This document shows positions 16,492 through 24,772 of a DNA stretch of 64,000 nt, one piece after another; within the stretch, counting starts at the first letter, position 1, and each line of letters begins with the position of its first letter. The stretch spans positions 124,001 through 188,000 of the forward strand of contig NZ_JACCBP010000001.1 in the NCBI RefSeq assembly GCF_013408655.1, in the 5' to 3' direction. This stretch comes from Pigmentiphaga litoralis. Lineage in GTDB: Bacteria; Pseudomonadota; Gammaproteobacteria; Burkholderiales; Burkholderiaceae_B. The notes beneath the pieces are model-generated. The model saw only the letters and a list, made by a program, of their open reading frames with translations, had not been told where the DNA came from and ran no database searches. A program made the translations under genes and the position numbers.

Positions 16492-17486
16492 TGCCTGGCT
16501 CCCCGGCGCGCGGCCAGCCGGCGGGCCCACACGACACCACTGCCGACGATGCCGCCGCGCGCAAAAAAGATCGTCAATACCAGGACCAGGCCCAGCCAGA
16601 AATGCCAATAGGCGGGGCTGATCCCGGACAGCAGGTCGCGTCCGATCACGAACACCGCCGCGCCCACAAAGCCGCCGTACAGGTAGCCCGCGCCGCCCAG
16701 GGCCGCAATGATCAGGATGTCGGCAGACCGTCCGAAGCCCAGCGCGTCAATGGTCAGGAACTGCGTAATCTGCGTGAGCAGCGCACCCGACATGCCGGCA
16801 ATGACGGCGGCGGCGGTATAGGCGATGCCCAGGGTGCGCCCGTCGTCAATGCCCATGGCCATGGCGCGGCGGGCATTCATGCGCACCGCCTGCAGCGTCA
16901 TGCCATACGGCGAGTTCACCAGGCGTCGCGCCACCCACAGCAGCACGAACGACACCACGGCCGCATAGACATACGCCACGTTGCCGTACAAGTCGAACTC
17001 GAAGACGCCAAACAGGGGCGCAAAGGAAATGCCCTGCAGCCCGTCAATGCCACCGGTCAGATGGGTCGCCTTGTTGGCCGCTTCGTACAACACCAGACCC
17101 AGGCCCAGCGTCACCATGAGCCGGCTCAGGTCCGTGCCGCGCACGATCAGCCGCGCGGTGATCGCACCGGCCGCGCCCGCCACCAGTCCGGCAATCAGCA
17201 GGCCCGAGATCGGTTCGTGCCAGCCGTACTTCCCCAGCCAGCCGGCGACAAAGGCGCCAATGCCAAAGAACGCGGCCTGGCCCAGGGTGACGATGCCCGC
17301 AAAGCCCAGCAGCAGGTCCAGCGACAGCGCAAAACACCCCATGACCAGGACTTGCGCGCCCAGCGTCCGGTAGTCGCCGAACACAAAGAAAGCCCCCACC
17401 ACCACCAGCCAGAACGCCACTTCGGCGGGTTGCCACCGTGCGCGATCCAGGAACGGGCGCAGGTCGCGATCGTTGCTTGCATCCAT
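16488..17486 (-). CDS. livM: ABC transporter permease LivM
   Basis: 332 residues with about ten hydrophobic helices. The LivM core is visible: LLLGFAGIVTLGQAAFFGIGAFVAGWL near residue 58 and the coupling region RRLVNSPYGMTLQAVRMNARRAMAMGID. The C-terminal part has GFGRSADILIIAALGGAGYLYGGFVGA. Starts 6 bases after livH and overlaps livG by ATGA. It forms the heterodimeric inner-membrane channel with LivH. Confidence 0.92.
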   Translation of the reverse strand: MDASNDRDLRPFLDRARWQPAEVAFWLVVVGAFFVFGDYRTLGAQVLVMGCFALSLDLLLGFAGIVTLGQAAFFGIGAFVAGWLGKYGWHEPISGLLIAGLVAGAAGAITARLIVRGTDLSRLMVTLGLGLVLYEAANKATHLTGGIDGLQGISFAPLFGVFEFDLYGNVAYVYAAVVSFVLLWVARRLVNSPYGMTLQAVRMNARRAMAMGIDDGRTLGIAYTAAAVIAGMSGALLTQITQFLTIDALGFGRSADILIIAALGGAGYLYGGFVGAAVFVIGRDLLSGISPAYWHFWLGLVLVLTIFFARGGIVGSGVVWARRLAARRGARQ

Positions 17487-17492
17487 TTATCG

Positions 17493-18368
17493 TTACCCCT
17501 TGCGCGCAAAGAGGCTGTACAGACCCTTGGGGCGGTACAGCAGGACCAGGACCATGATCACGTAGATCATGAACGCGCCAAATTGCGGCACGTAGTATTT
17601 GCTGGCGACATCTGCCACGCCCAGCAGCATGGCCGCAAAGAAGGTGCCATTGATGGACCCGGCGCCCCCCACCACGACGACCAGCAGGCACAGCACCAGA
17701 TAGCGCGCGGCAAAAGCCGGGTCCAGGCCCAGCACTTCGGCCCCGAGCGCGCCGCCAAGCGCCGCCAGTCCACACCCCACCGCGAACGCAATCATGAACA
17801 CGCGCCGGACCGGCACGCCCAGGCCGCCGGCAACACGCTGGTTGTCGACCGACGCGCGGATCATGGCGCCAAAACGCGTGCTGTCCAGCCCCACCTTGAG
17901 CAGCACCAGTAGCGCCACGCCGATGGCCAGCAACATGGCGCGGTATTTCGAAATGCTCAGGTCCCCCAGCGCCCACCGTCCGGTCAGAACTTCAGGGATG
18001 CGCACGGCCTGCTGCGACGGACCCCAGAAGTAATGGGCGATGCCGCCCGCCATCAACATCACGCCGAATGTCAGCAGGCTCTGGTCCAGTTGCGAGGCAC
18101 GGTAGAACGGCGCATACACCACCCGTTCAATGAGCACGCTCAACAGCGCAACGGCCAGCGTCACGGCAATGATCGCGGGCAAGAAAGGCCAGTCGTAGCG
18201 GCCCACCAGCGTCACCATGAAGTAGCCGCCGAACATGGCGAACGCGCCATGGGCCAGGTTGACGAAGCCCATCAGGCCCAGGGTGATGGACAGGCCGATG
18301 GCGATCACGAACAGCATGGCGCCATACGACAGCCCGTCGATGAATACGCCGATCAGGTTGACGAGCAT
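17493..18368 (-). CDS. livH: ABC transporter permease LivH
   Basis: 291 residues with about eight helices. LMGFVNLAHGAFAMFGGYFMV near residue 32 and RFGAMIRASVDNQRVAGGLGVPVRRVF (the coupling loop) are LivH signatures. The C-terminus GAFMIYVIMVLVLLYRPKGLYSLFARKG is typical. It starts 4 bases after the binding-protein gene. Confidence 0.93.
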   Translation of the reverse strand: MLVNLIGVFIDGLSYGAMLFVIAIGLSITLGLMGFVNLAHGAFAMFGGYFMVTLVGRYDWPFLPAIIAVTLAVALLSVLIERVVYAPFYRASQLDQSLLTFGVMLMAGGIAHYFWGPSQQAVRIPEVLTGRWALGDLSISKYRAMLLAIGVALLVLLKVGLDSTRFGAMIRASVDNQRVAGGLGVPVRRVFMIAFAVGCGLAALGGALGAEVLGLDPAFAARYLVLCLLVVVVGGAGSINGTFFAAMLLGVADVASKYYVPQFGAFMIYVIMVLVLLYRPKGLYSLFARKG

Positions 18369-18372
18369 GAAC

Positions 18373-19626
18373 TCATTCCTTCCCGGGATCCTTGACCGCC
18401 GTCACCTTGTCGAACTCGACGTTATAAAGTTCGCCGCCGACCTTTTCCACCTTGCGGATGTAGACGTCCTGCACGATGTCGCGCGTGGCCGGATCGATGG
18501 TGAACGGGCCGCGCGGGCTGTCGACTTTCAGGCCTTTCATGGCGGCGATCAAGGCATCGCCGTTGGTGTCGCCCTTGGTCTTGCGCAGCGCCTGGTAGAT
18601 CACATCCATGGCGTCGTAGGCGGCCACCGCATGGAAGTTCGGACGCTTCTTGCTGGCGTCGCGCACCGCCTGCACAAAGGCCTTGTTCTGCGGCGAATCG
18701 TGCGCCGCCGAATAGTGATGGGCGGTGACGGTGTCGAGCGCCACGTCGCCGATCGCCTGGAGGGAATCGTCATCGGTCATGTCGCCGGTGCCGATCAGCT
18801 TGACGCCCGCCTGCTTGAAGCCCCGTTCGTTGTACGACTTCATGAACGAAATGGCCGCTTCACTGCCCGGCACGAACACGAAGATCGCATCGGCCTTGGC
18901 GTCGCGGGCGCGCTGCAGGAAGGGCGAAAAATCCATGCTGCTGACGGGCATGCGGATCTCGCCGACGATCTCGCCGCCCGCCGCCTTGAACGCATCCTTG
19001 AACGCCTTTTCGGCATCGTGGCCAGGGCCGTAATCGGACACCAGCGTGAACACGCGCTTGAGCCCGTTCCTGGCCGACCACGTCGCCATCGGGGCCGACG
19101 TCTGCGCTAGCGTGGACGACGTCCGCACAATGTAGGGCGACTTTTCCGTGACGATGGACGTCGACGCAAACACCAGCATCGGTTTCTTGGCGGTGGTTGC
19201 CACGGGCGCGGCGGCCAGCGCATTGGGCGTGAAGTTGAAGCCGGCCAGGAAGTCCACCTTGTCGCGCGTGATCAGTTCCTGCGCATGGCGCCGGGCGGTT
19301 TCGGGCGCGATGCCGCCTGTGTCGCGGATGACCAGTTCGACCTTCTTGCCTTCGATCTGATCGCCGTGCAGTTTGAGGTAGGCACGCAGGCCGCTTTCGA
19401 TGGACTGGCCAGCCGACGCATAGGTGCCGGAAAATTCCGAGACCACGCCGATGCGGATCACCTTGTCGGCGGCATGGGCGGGCAGGGCGGCTGCCGTGGC
19501 GGCAAACGCCAGCGCGGCAAGGGCGCGCAAGACGGTCGTTCGCAGAAGGCGCGAGGTCGTGGTCATCGCTGTGGTCGTCGCTGCGATCGTCAGTACGGCG
19601 GAAGGTTGTTGCGCACAACTAGTCAT
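18373..19626 (-). CDS. Periplasmic substrate-binding protein of the Liv transporter
   Basis: 417 residues from ATG 19626, chosen because CCGGAG lies upstream with 6-base spacing. The signal peptide is unusually long (about 52 residues; hydrophobic core RALAALAFAATAAALPAHA, cleavage before ADKVIRIG). The mature part is a type I periplasmic binding fold: IRIGVVSEFSGTYASAGQSIESGLRAYLK, GGIAPETARRHAQELI and TGDMTDDDSLQAIG. An in-frame ATG at 19566 would give a more usual signal peptide but has no ribosome-binding site. LivK-like proteins of this branch often bind aromatic or dicarboxylic acids. Confidence 0.9.
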   Translation of the reverse strand: MTSCAQQPSAVLTIAATTTAMTTTSRLLRTTVLRALAALAFAATAAALPAHAADKVIRIGVVSEFSGTYASAGQSIESGLRAYLKLHGDQIEGKKVELVIRDTGGIAPETARRHAQELITRDKVDFLAGFNFTPNALAAAPVATTAKKPMLVFASTSIVTEKSPYIVRTSSTLAQTSAPMATWSARNGLKRVFTLVSDYGPGHDAEKAFKDAFKAAGGEIVGEIRMPVSSMDFSPFLQRARDAKADAIFVFVPGSEAAISFMKSYNERGFKQAGVKLIGTGDMTDDDSLQAIGDVALDTVTAHHYSAAHDSPQNKAFVQAVRDASKKRPNFHAVAAYDAMDVIYQALRKTKGDTNGDALIAAMKGLKVDSPRGPFTIDPATRDIVQDVYIRKVEKVGGELYNVEFDKVTAVKDPGKE

Positions 19627-19684
19627 CGTTTTCTCCGGTGATGCAAACACAGGTTGAACTGCTGCCATCTCGCCGCAGGGGGCG

Positions 19685-20527
19685 TTACGTCGCCACGCCG
19701 ATCTGCTCGAACATGGCCCGGGTCAGCGGGCTTTGGGGATTGCCCAATTCGGTGACGATGGAAAAATGATTCAGGCCCGGCATCGGCAGGTAGGCCGATG
19801 GGTGCCCCTTCTGCCGCCACACTTCGGCAAAGGTGGCCGACTGCGCGATGAACTCGGGCGGTTCGGCTTCGCCCACCGCGCAGATCAGCGGGCAGGGCAG
19901 ATCAGGCAGATGGAACATCGGGCTGTTGCGCACGGCGGCGGCAAGGTCCAGATGCAGCCAGCCGTTCGCACGGGTGTGCGTGAGCGGGATCAGGTCGAAC
20001 AGGCCACTCAGCGTCGTCACACCCTTGACCAGGTCGGCGGGCAGGCCTTGCGCGGCCCAATCCGTTGCCGCGGCCATCGCCACCAGATGTCCGCCTGCCG
20101 AGTTGCCGCACAAAAAGATCCGCGACGGGTCACCGCCAAAGCGTGCAGCGTGTTCATGGACCCAGGCCACCGCGCGCCGTGTGCAGGCCACCATGTCATC
20201 CAGCGTGGCGGCAGGCGCCAGCGGATATTCCTGCGAGATCCATATCGCGCCAGCCGGACCAAAGGCCTCCGCCGGAAACGCGCGGTCATTCTTGCTGGAC
20301 GCTTTCCAGAATCCGCCATGCAGATAGATCACGATGGGCGCGTTCGGCGTTTCCGTCAGGAAGATGTCGAGCTTTTCCGCGGGCCCGTCGCCATAGGCCA
20401 CATCGAGTTGCGATGGCCAGTGCGCGCGGGTGTGTTGGCTGGCGGTGATCGACCGCTGCAGGTGTTCCATGAAACCCGGGGTGAATGCTTCAACGTCATA
20501 CAACTCGGCGCTGCGGGAAACGTCCAT
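19685..20527 (-). CDS. Alpha/beta hydrolase (kynurenine-formamidase/esterase-like)
   Basis: 280 residues from ATG 20527 (CAGGAG, 5-base spacing). Oxyanion motif HGGFW (70-74), nucleophile Ser143 in GNSAGGH and His in GLNHFSIV near the C-terminus complete an alpha/beta-hydrolase triad of the carboxylesterase/arylformamidase type. Family members hydrolyse esters or N-formyl groups of aromatic compounds. Located between the cysteine hydrolase and the Liv binding protein, all on the minus strand, so it probably processes the imported compound before ring cleavage; this is inference. Confidence 0.85.
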   Translation of the reverse strand: MDVSRSAELYDVEAFTPGFMEHLQRSITASQHTRAHWPSQLDVAYGDGPAEKLDIFLTETPNAPIVIYLHGGFWKASSKNDRAFPAEAFGPAGAIWISQEYPLAPAATLDDMVACTRRAVAWVHEHAARFGGDPSRIFLCGNSAGGHLVAMAAATDWAAQGLPADLVKGVTTLSGLFDLIPLTHTRANGWLHLDLAAAVRNSPMFHLPDLPCPLICAVGEAEPPEFIAQSATFAEVWRQKGHPSAYLPMPGLNHFSIVTELGNPQSPLTRAMFEQIGVAT

Positions 20528-20552
20528 GGCGGCTCCTGGGGGTAGGAAGGAA

Positions 20553-21221
20553 TCAGGCGAAGGCAGTGGTGGCGGTGGACGCGGATGGCGTCCAGGCGGC
20601 AAGGATCGTTGCGCTGTCCGACACGTCGCCAAACAGAAAGCGCACGTTCATCAAGGTGGCGTCGTGCAGCATGGGCGTGTGGGATGCCACCGCGTCGGCC
20701 GGCACGATGCAGTCATAGCCGCGCGAATGGCCATCGCGCACGGTGGACTCCACACAGATCTGGGTCTGCACGCCTGCGAACACCAGCGTCTCGATCTGCT
20801 TGCCACGCAAGACGGCGTCCAGGTCGGTGTCGTGAAAGCCGCTGTAGGTGTGCTTGGTCACGACCGGTTCCGTGGGCAGCGGGGCGACGCCAAACCAGTC
20901 CGCGCCCCAGGTGCCGGCCGCGCAGCATTCGGTATGGATGCCGGCGCGCAGTTGTTTGGCGAGCATGGACGAGGGGATGGCGCCATGCCCGTAGTCGGCG
21001 CGGACCCAGACCACCGGAACGCCGGCGCCTCGGGCGTGAGCAATCAAGGAGTTCAGCACCGGGAGCAGTGCCGCGGCCGCCGAAACGTCCTTGCCCATGA
21101 CCGCATCGACGTAGCCGCCGGGCGCGCAAAAATCGTTCTGCATATCGATGACCACCAACGCGCTGCGGCAGGGGGCAAGGCGATCCAACAACGACAACGA
21201 CGTGGAAGATTCCTGCGGCAC
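20553..21221 (-). CDS. Isochorismatase-like cysteine hydrolase
   Basis: 222 residues from GTG 21221, preceded by GGAG with 6-base spacing. The Asp-Lys-Cys triad of the family is visible: Asp26 in VVIDMQNDF, Lys123 in VVTKHTYSGF and Cys156 in VQTQICVESTVRDG. Enzymes of this fold hydrolyse isochorismate, nicotinamide, N-carbamoyl compounds, biuret or maleamate. Catalytic Cys points to an amidase-type reaction. First gene of the catabolic unit, facing the GntR regulator across a spacer with several AATCGATT palindromes. Confidence 0.85.
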   Translation of the reverse strand: MPQESSTSLSLLDRLAPCRSALVVIDMQNDFCAPGGYVDAVMGKDVSAAAALLPVLNSLIAHARGAGVPVVWVRADYGHGAIPSSMLAKQLRAGIHTECCAAGTWGADWFGVAPLPTEPVVTKHTYSGFHDTDLDAVLRGKQIETLVFAGVQTQICVESTVRDGHSRGYDCIVPADAVASHTPMLHDATLMNVRFLFGDVSDSATILAAWTPSASTATTAFA

Positions 21222-21243
21222 GCTGGGCTCCGATGGGCTAGGT

Positions 21244-21420
21244 AATCGATTTGAAATATACGCATCGATTAAAACAGCGTCAACGAAAAATAATCGATTA
21301 ATTATTGAAGAGGGTGGTGGTCGGGTTCGTCGGGGCCGTTGGCGGCTAGGCCGTATACGTCGTAACGCCAGTGCTCTCGCGAGTTGAGGCTGCCAAAGGC
21401 GCGTGCCCAAAGAATCGATT
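21244..21420. promoter_or_regulatory. Cluster of AATCGATT palindromes (probable GntR operators)
   Basis: Four related sites lie in the 268-base divergent spacer: AATCGATT at 21244-21251, ATCGATT at 21264-21270, TAATCGATTA at 21291-21300 and AATCGATT at 21413-21420. The first two are about two helical turns apart (centres about 19 bases). The last is 70 bases before the regulator start. They are the obvious candidates for binding by the adjacent GntR/FCD protein. Confidence 0.6.
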
Positions 21421-21489
21421 ATTTGCCCCCATGCTACGATCCGCCATCGAAGTGGCGTTGAAACGCCCTCCGCACGCGCAAGGAAAACC

Positions 21490-22191
21490 ATGAGACCCGC
21501 GGCAGCAGTCCCCAACGTCACCGGCCTGACCGAGGGCGGCCAGAACCTGGCCAACACCGTCGCCACCCGCCTGCGAACCGACATCGTTTCCGGCCGGCGG
21601 CCCCCCGGCAGCAAACTGTCGATCGACGAACTGAAAAATGATTTCGGGGTGAGCCTGTCCCCCGTGCGCGAAGCGCTGGCCCGCCTGGCCACCGAAGGGT
21701 TCGTCGTCAACGAAGACAAGAAAGGTTTTCGCGTGGCGCCCGTGTCGCGTGAAAACTGCCAGGAAGTCGCCCGGCTGCAATCCACGCTGGAACCCATGGC
21801 CCTGCGCGAATCGATTCGCCTGGGCGACACCGCATGGGAAGAAGCGGTGGTGCTGACCCACCACCGGCTGTCGCGCTACGAGCGGCCTGAACGCAAGGAA
21901 GGGCGCGATGTGGACGAATGGGAAGCCCACCACCGAGGTTTTCATCTGGCCTTGATTTCGGCCTGCAACATGCCGTTGCTACTGCTGATGTGCGAGTCGC
22001 TGCAGCACTTCAGCGCCCGCTATCGCCGCCTGTTCCTGGCCTACCAGCCCTTCGACCACGACGTGCCGAACGAACACCAGAACATGGTCGACGCCATCCT
22101 TGACCGCAACGAAGACGTCGCCGCCGCGCTGTTGAAGGAACACATCGAACGCACGGCGCAGAATATTTTGAAGGCGCTCGACGCACGGTAA
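21490..22191 (+). CDS. GntR-family (FCD) transcriptional regulator
   Basis: 233 residues from ATG 21490 (AAGGA upstream). N-terminal winged helix (about 15-85) with RLRTDIVSGRRPPGSKLSIDELKNDFGVSLSPVREALARLATEGFV, followed by an all-helical FCD ligand-binding domain with metal-site residues in DEWEAHHRGFHLAL and the C-terminal EHQNMVDAILDRNEDVAAALLKEHIERT. FCD regulators usually repress catabolic operons and are released by an organic acid. It is divergent from the hydrolase/Liv/dioxygenase unit, so that unit is the likely target. Confidence 0.9.
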   Translation: MRPAAAVPNVTGLTEGGQNLANTVATRLRTDIVSGRRPPGSKLSIDELKNDFGVSLSPVREALARLATEGFVVNEDKKGFRVAPVSRENCQEVARLQSTLEPMALRESIRLGDTAWEEAVVLTHHRLSRYERPERKEGRDVDEWEAHHRGFHLALISACNMPLLLLMCESLQHFSARYRRLFLAYQPFDHDVPNEHQNMVDAILDRNEDVAAALLKEHIERTAQNILKALDAR

Positions 22192-22230
22192 TGGCTCGGT
22201 GCGTAATGCCGGCTGAAGCCCCCGCCACAA

Positions 22231-22271
22231 AACAAAAAAAGCGCCCCGCGTAGACCACCGCGGGGCGCTTT
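22231..22271. terminator. Bidirectional intrinsic terminator between gntR-type gene and pcaG
   Basis: A 13-bp perfect stem AAAGCGCCCCGCG/CGCGGGGCGCTTT (22238-22250 with 22259-22271). On the minus strand it runs into a 7-T tract and TTTTG, ideal for terminating pcaHG. On the plus strand the T tract is short (TTTGTT). Confidence 0.85.
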
Positions 22272-22279
22272 GTTCATGA

Positions 22280-22300
22280 CCGCGGCAAACACTGCCGCGG
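22280..22300. other. Second hairpin downstream of pcaG
   Basis: A perfect 8-bp stem CCGCGGCA/TGCCGCGG with a 5-base loop lies between the pcaG stop and the main terminator. It may protect or pause the transcript end. Confidence 0.45.
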
Positions 22301-22316
22301 CTTTCCATTCAAGACA

Positions 22317-22868
22317 TCAGATGTCGAAAAACACCGTCTCGACACTTTCGCTGCCTTGCATGGCGACGTCCCACTCGTAGGTGGAATCGGCCGTCTTGCG
22401 GGCCACGAGCGTCTTGGCGCGGGCGCCCAGCGACGACAGGACCGGGTCCTGGTCGACGCCGTCGCTGCCTTCGAAATAGCAGCGCGTGAACAGGTGGCGC
22501 AGCAGGCCGCGCGCAAAGATCGTGATGTGCAGGTAGGGCGCCTGCAGGCTGCCGTCGGCCATCGCGATGCGGCCGGGCATGACGGTGTCGATCACGAAGC
22601 GGCCTTCGGCGTCGGTGGACGCGCGGGCGAAGGCGGCGGTGCCGTCTTCGTGCACGGGCGACTGCGACATCTTGCCGCTGGCGTCGGCTTGCCAGACCTC
22701 AAGGAAGCAATCCGGAATCGGTTCGTCGGCGCCGTCGGTGACGATGCCGGTGACACGCACGCGGCCGCTCTGGACTTGGCTCAGTACCTGGCCGGCGGAA
22801 TCCCATTTCAGGCCGTGCTTGAAGAAGGGGCCGACGGTTTGCGAGGGGGTGGGGATCAGATTGGACAT
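22317..22868 (-). CDS. pcaG: Protocatechuate 3,4-dioxygenase alpha subunit
   Basis: 183 residues. PSQTVGPFFKHGLKWDSAG at the N-terminus is typical of PcaG; GIVTDGADEPIPDCFLEVWQADASG and APYLHITIFARGLLRHLFTRCYF are the intradiol dioxygenase core. The iron-ligand residues are absent here and carried by the beta subunit, as in the known heteromer. The enzyme converts protocatechuate to beta-carboxy-cis,cis-muconate. Begins 7 bases after pcaH. Confidence 0.93.
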   Translation of the reverse strand: MSNLIPTPSQTVGPFFKHGLKWDSAGQVLSQVQSGRVRVTGIVTDGADEPIPDCFLEVWQADASGKMSQSPVHEDGTAAFARASTDAEGRFVIDTVMPGRIAMADGSLQAPYLHITIFARGLLRHLFTRCYFEGSDGVDQDPVLSSLGARAKTLVARKTADSTYEWDVAMQGSESVETVFFDI

Positions 22869-22875
22869 GGTTCGC

Positions 22876-23574
22876 TCAGTCAGGTTGGGCAGGCGTGGCG
22901 TCGGGACCGTCGAGCACGATGTCGAAGCGGTAGCCCAGGGCCCACTCGGGCTGGGTCAGGGACAGGTCGAAGCTCGACACGAGGCGGTCGCGCACCTTGT
23001 CGGACGGCAGGGCGCCGAAGATGGTGTCGTAGCCCAGCAGCGGGTCATTCGGGAAGTACATCTGCGTCACCAGGCGCTGCAGCACGTTGTTGCCGAAGAC
23101 CGAGAAGTGGATGTGCGCCGGACGCCAGGCGTTTTCATGGTTGCGCCAGGGGTAGGCGCCGGGCTTGATCGTGGTGAACTTGTAGTTGCCGTTTTCGTCG
23201 GTGAAGACGCGGCCGTTGCCGGTGAAGTTCGGGTCGAGCGGGGCGTCGTGCTGGTCGCGGTCATGCGCGTAGCGGCCGGTGGCGTTGCACTGCCAGATTT
23301 CGATGAAGGCGTTGCGGACGGGCTCGCCTTCGCGGTCGCGCAGACAGCCTTCGACGATGATGCGTTCGCCGATGGCTTCGCCGGCGCACTGACGCGTCAG
23401 GTCGTCATGGTTCGAGAACAGGACCGACTTGTCGAAACGCGGGGCGGCCAACTCGAGCGGACCCTCGGGCACGCGCAGCAGCGGCTGGCGGGGCGCCCGC
23501 AGCACGGTGCTGGTGTAGCCCGGCGCGGCCCGGTCGAATTCGATGGTGGGGGGTGTCTCCCAGATTTTGCTCAT
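22876..23574 (-). CDS. pcaH: Protocatechuate 3,4-dioxygenase beta subunit
   Basis: 232 residues from ATG 23574 (GGAAATC upstream). Non-haem Fe(III) ligands are all present with the family spacing: Tyr102 (GRYAHDRD), Tyr141 (PGAYPWRNHENAW), His154 and His156 (RPAHIHFSVFG). It forms the catalytic subunit with PcaG. The rest of the beta-ketoadipate pathway is not in the window. The LysR gene is divergent upstream across a spacer with a perfect palindrome. Confidence 0.95.
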   Translation of the reverse strand: MSKIWETPPTIEFDRAAPGYTSTVLRAPRQPLLRVPEGPLELAAPRFDKSVLFSNHDDLTRQCAGEAIGERIIVEGCLRDREGEPVRNAFIEIWQCNATGRYAHDRDQHDAPLDPNFTGNGRVFTDENGNYKFTTIKPGAYPWRNHENAWRPAHIHFSVFGNNVLQRLVTQMYFPNDPLLGYDTIFGALPSDKVRDRLVSSFDLSLTQPEWALGYRFDIVLDGPDATPAQPD

Positions 23575-23695
23575 ATGCTTGATTTCCTGTGATGGCGGAG
23601 GCCCCGCCGGTGTCCCGTGGTGCGCGCAGACGGCGCATCGCGCCGGGCAGTCCCGGGCGGGGGGTGATCCGAAGCGAAGCATAGGGGACGCAGCC

Positions 23696-23712
23696 ATTCA
23701 TTTCAAATGAAT
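23696..23712. promoter_or_regulatory. 17-bp palindrome ATTCATTT-C-AAATGAAT in the pcaH/lysR spacer
   Basis: A perfect inverted repeat with 8-bp arms around one base, containing a T-N11-A core of the kind bound by LysR-type regulators. It lies 62 bases before the LysR ATG and 122 bases upstream of pcaH, so it is a candidate shared operator. Confidence 0.6.
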
Positions 23713-23773
23713 AATCCGCGATGATTTATGCTGTAAAGGTCATGAATAAACGGCGCGGCAGCCAGGAGGCCCC

Positions 23774-24745
23774 ATGGTTCGTTCCACCCAAGACTGGATA
23801 CACCGGCTCAAGCTGCGTCACCTGGAAATCCTGGTGTCGATCGGCCGCACCGGCAGCATGAGCCGCACGGCTGACCTGATGGCGCTGTCGCAGCCCGCCC
23901 TGTCCAAGTGGCTGAAGGGCCTGGAAACGTCGCTGGGCGTGTCGCTGTTCGAGCGCACCACGCGGCGGGTGGTGCTGACCGAATACGGGCGCATCGTGCT
24001 GCGGCATGCCGAGCGCGTGCTGGGCGACATGGAGCGCACCCGCAGCGAGATCGATGCCGCCCAGCTCGGGACGGCCGGCCGGATTGTGGTCGGCGCCTTG
24101 CCGGCGGCCGCGCCCATCCTGCTGCCGGGGGCGTTGGCCCGGCTGCACCGGCCACGGGTGGAAGCCCAGGTGCAGGTGCATGAAGGCACGCTGGACCGCC
24201 TGCTGCCCCTGCTGCAACGGCGCGAGCTGGACCTGGTGATCGGCCGGCTGGAAGGCGATGCTCTGAACCTGGGGCTGCAGAGCGAGGTGCTCTACAAAGA
24301 GCCGGTCTGCGTGGCGGGCCGCGCCGGGCATCCGCTGGCCGCCAGGCGCCGCGTGACCTGGAAGGACGTGGCGTCTTTCCCCTGGATCGTGCCGCCGTGG
24401 AACACCCCCATGCGCATCAGCCTGGATCTGGCGTTTTCGCGCGCCGGGCTGCCGTTGCCGCAAGCCATGATGGAGTCGGCCGCGCTGCTGACCAACCGCG
24501 CCGTGGCCCAGCGCGCCGACTGCCTGTTCGTGGCATCGGAAGACGCGATTGCCAGTTTCGAGCGGGAAGGGCTGCTGTGCCGGCTGCCCCTGTGGCTGGA
24601 CGATGTGCCGCAGGACGTGGGCATGTTGTGGGGCGATGCGCCGTCGCCCGCCATGGTCCGGCTGATGGATGTGCTGCGGCTGGAAGCCCGCGAGATCGTG
24701 GCCGCGCGTGGCATTGCAGTTGAAGCGCGTAGCGTTGCGCGCTAG
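23774..24745 (+). CDS. LysR-type regulator, probably of pcaHG
   Basis: 323 residues. N-terminal winged helix: LKLRHLEILVSIGRTGSMSRTADLMALSQPALSKWLKGLETSLGVSLFERTTRRVVLTEYG; then a two-lobed effector domain starting at GRIVVGALPAAAPILLPGAL. The pattern resembles the PcaQ/GbpR branch of LysR regulators. Divergent position from pcaHG supports control of protocatechuate degradation. The effector could be protocatechuate or carboxymuconate; this is inference from related systems. Confidence 0.88.
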   Translation: MVRSTQDWIHRLKLRHLEILVSIGRTGSMSRTADLMALSQPALSKWLKGLETSLGVSLFERTTRRVVLTEYGRIVLRHAERVLGDMERTRSEIDAAQLGTAGRIVVGALPAAAPILLPGALARLHRPRVEAQVQVHEGTLDRLLPLLQRRELDLVIGRLEGDALNLGLQSEVLYKEPVCVAGRAGHPLAARRRVTWKDVASFPWIVPPWNTPMRISLDLAFSRAGLPLPQAMMESAALLTNRAVAQRADCLFVASEDAIASFEREGLLCRLPLWLDDVPQDVGMLWGDAPSPAMVRLMDVLRLEAREIVAARGIAVEARSVAR

Positions 24746-24772
24746 GATGGAGCCAAGTCCGAGGAGACAACC

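Noticed and set aside
16482..17912. 476-codon plus-strand frame over livM/livH
   Set aside because: Rich in Gln, His and Arg with no domain; a high-GC antisense shadow of two clear permease genes.
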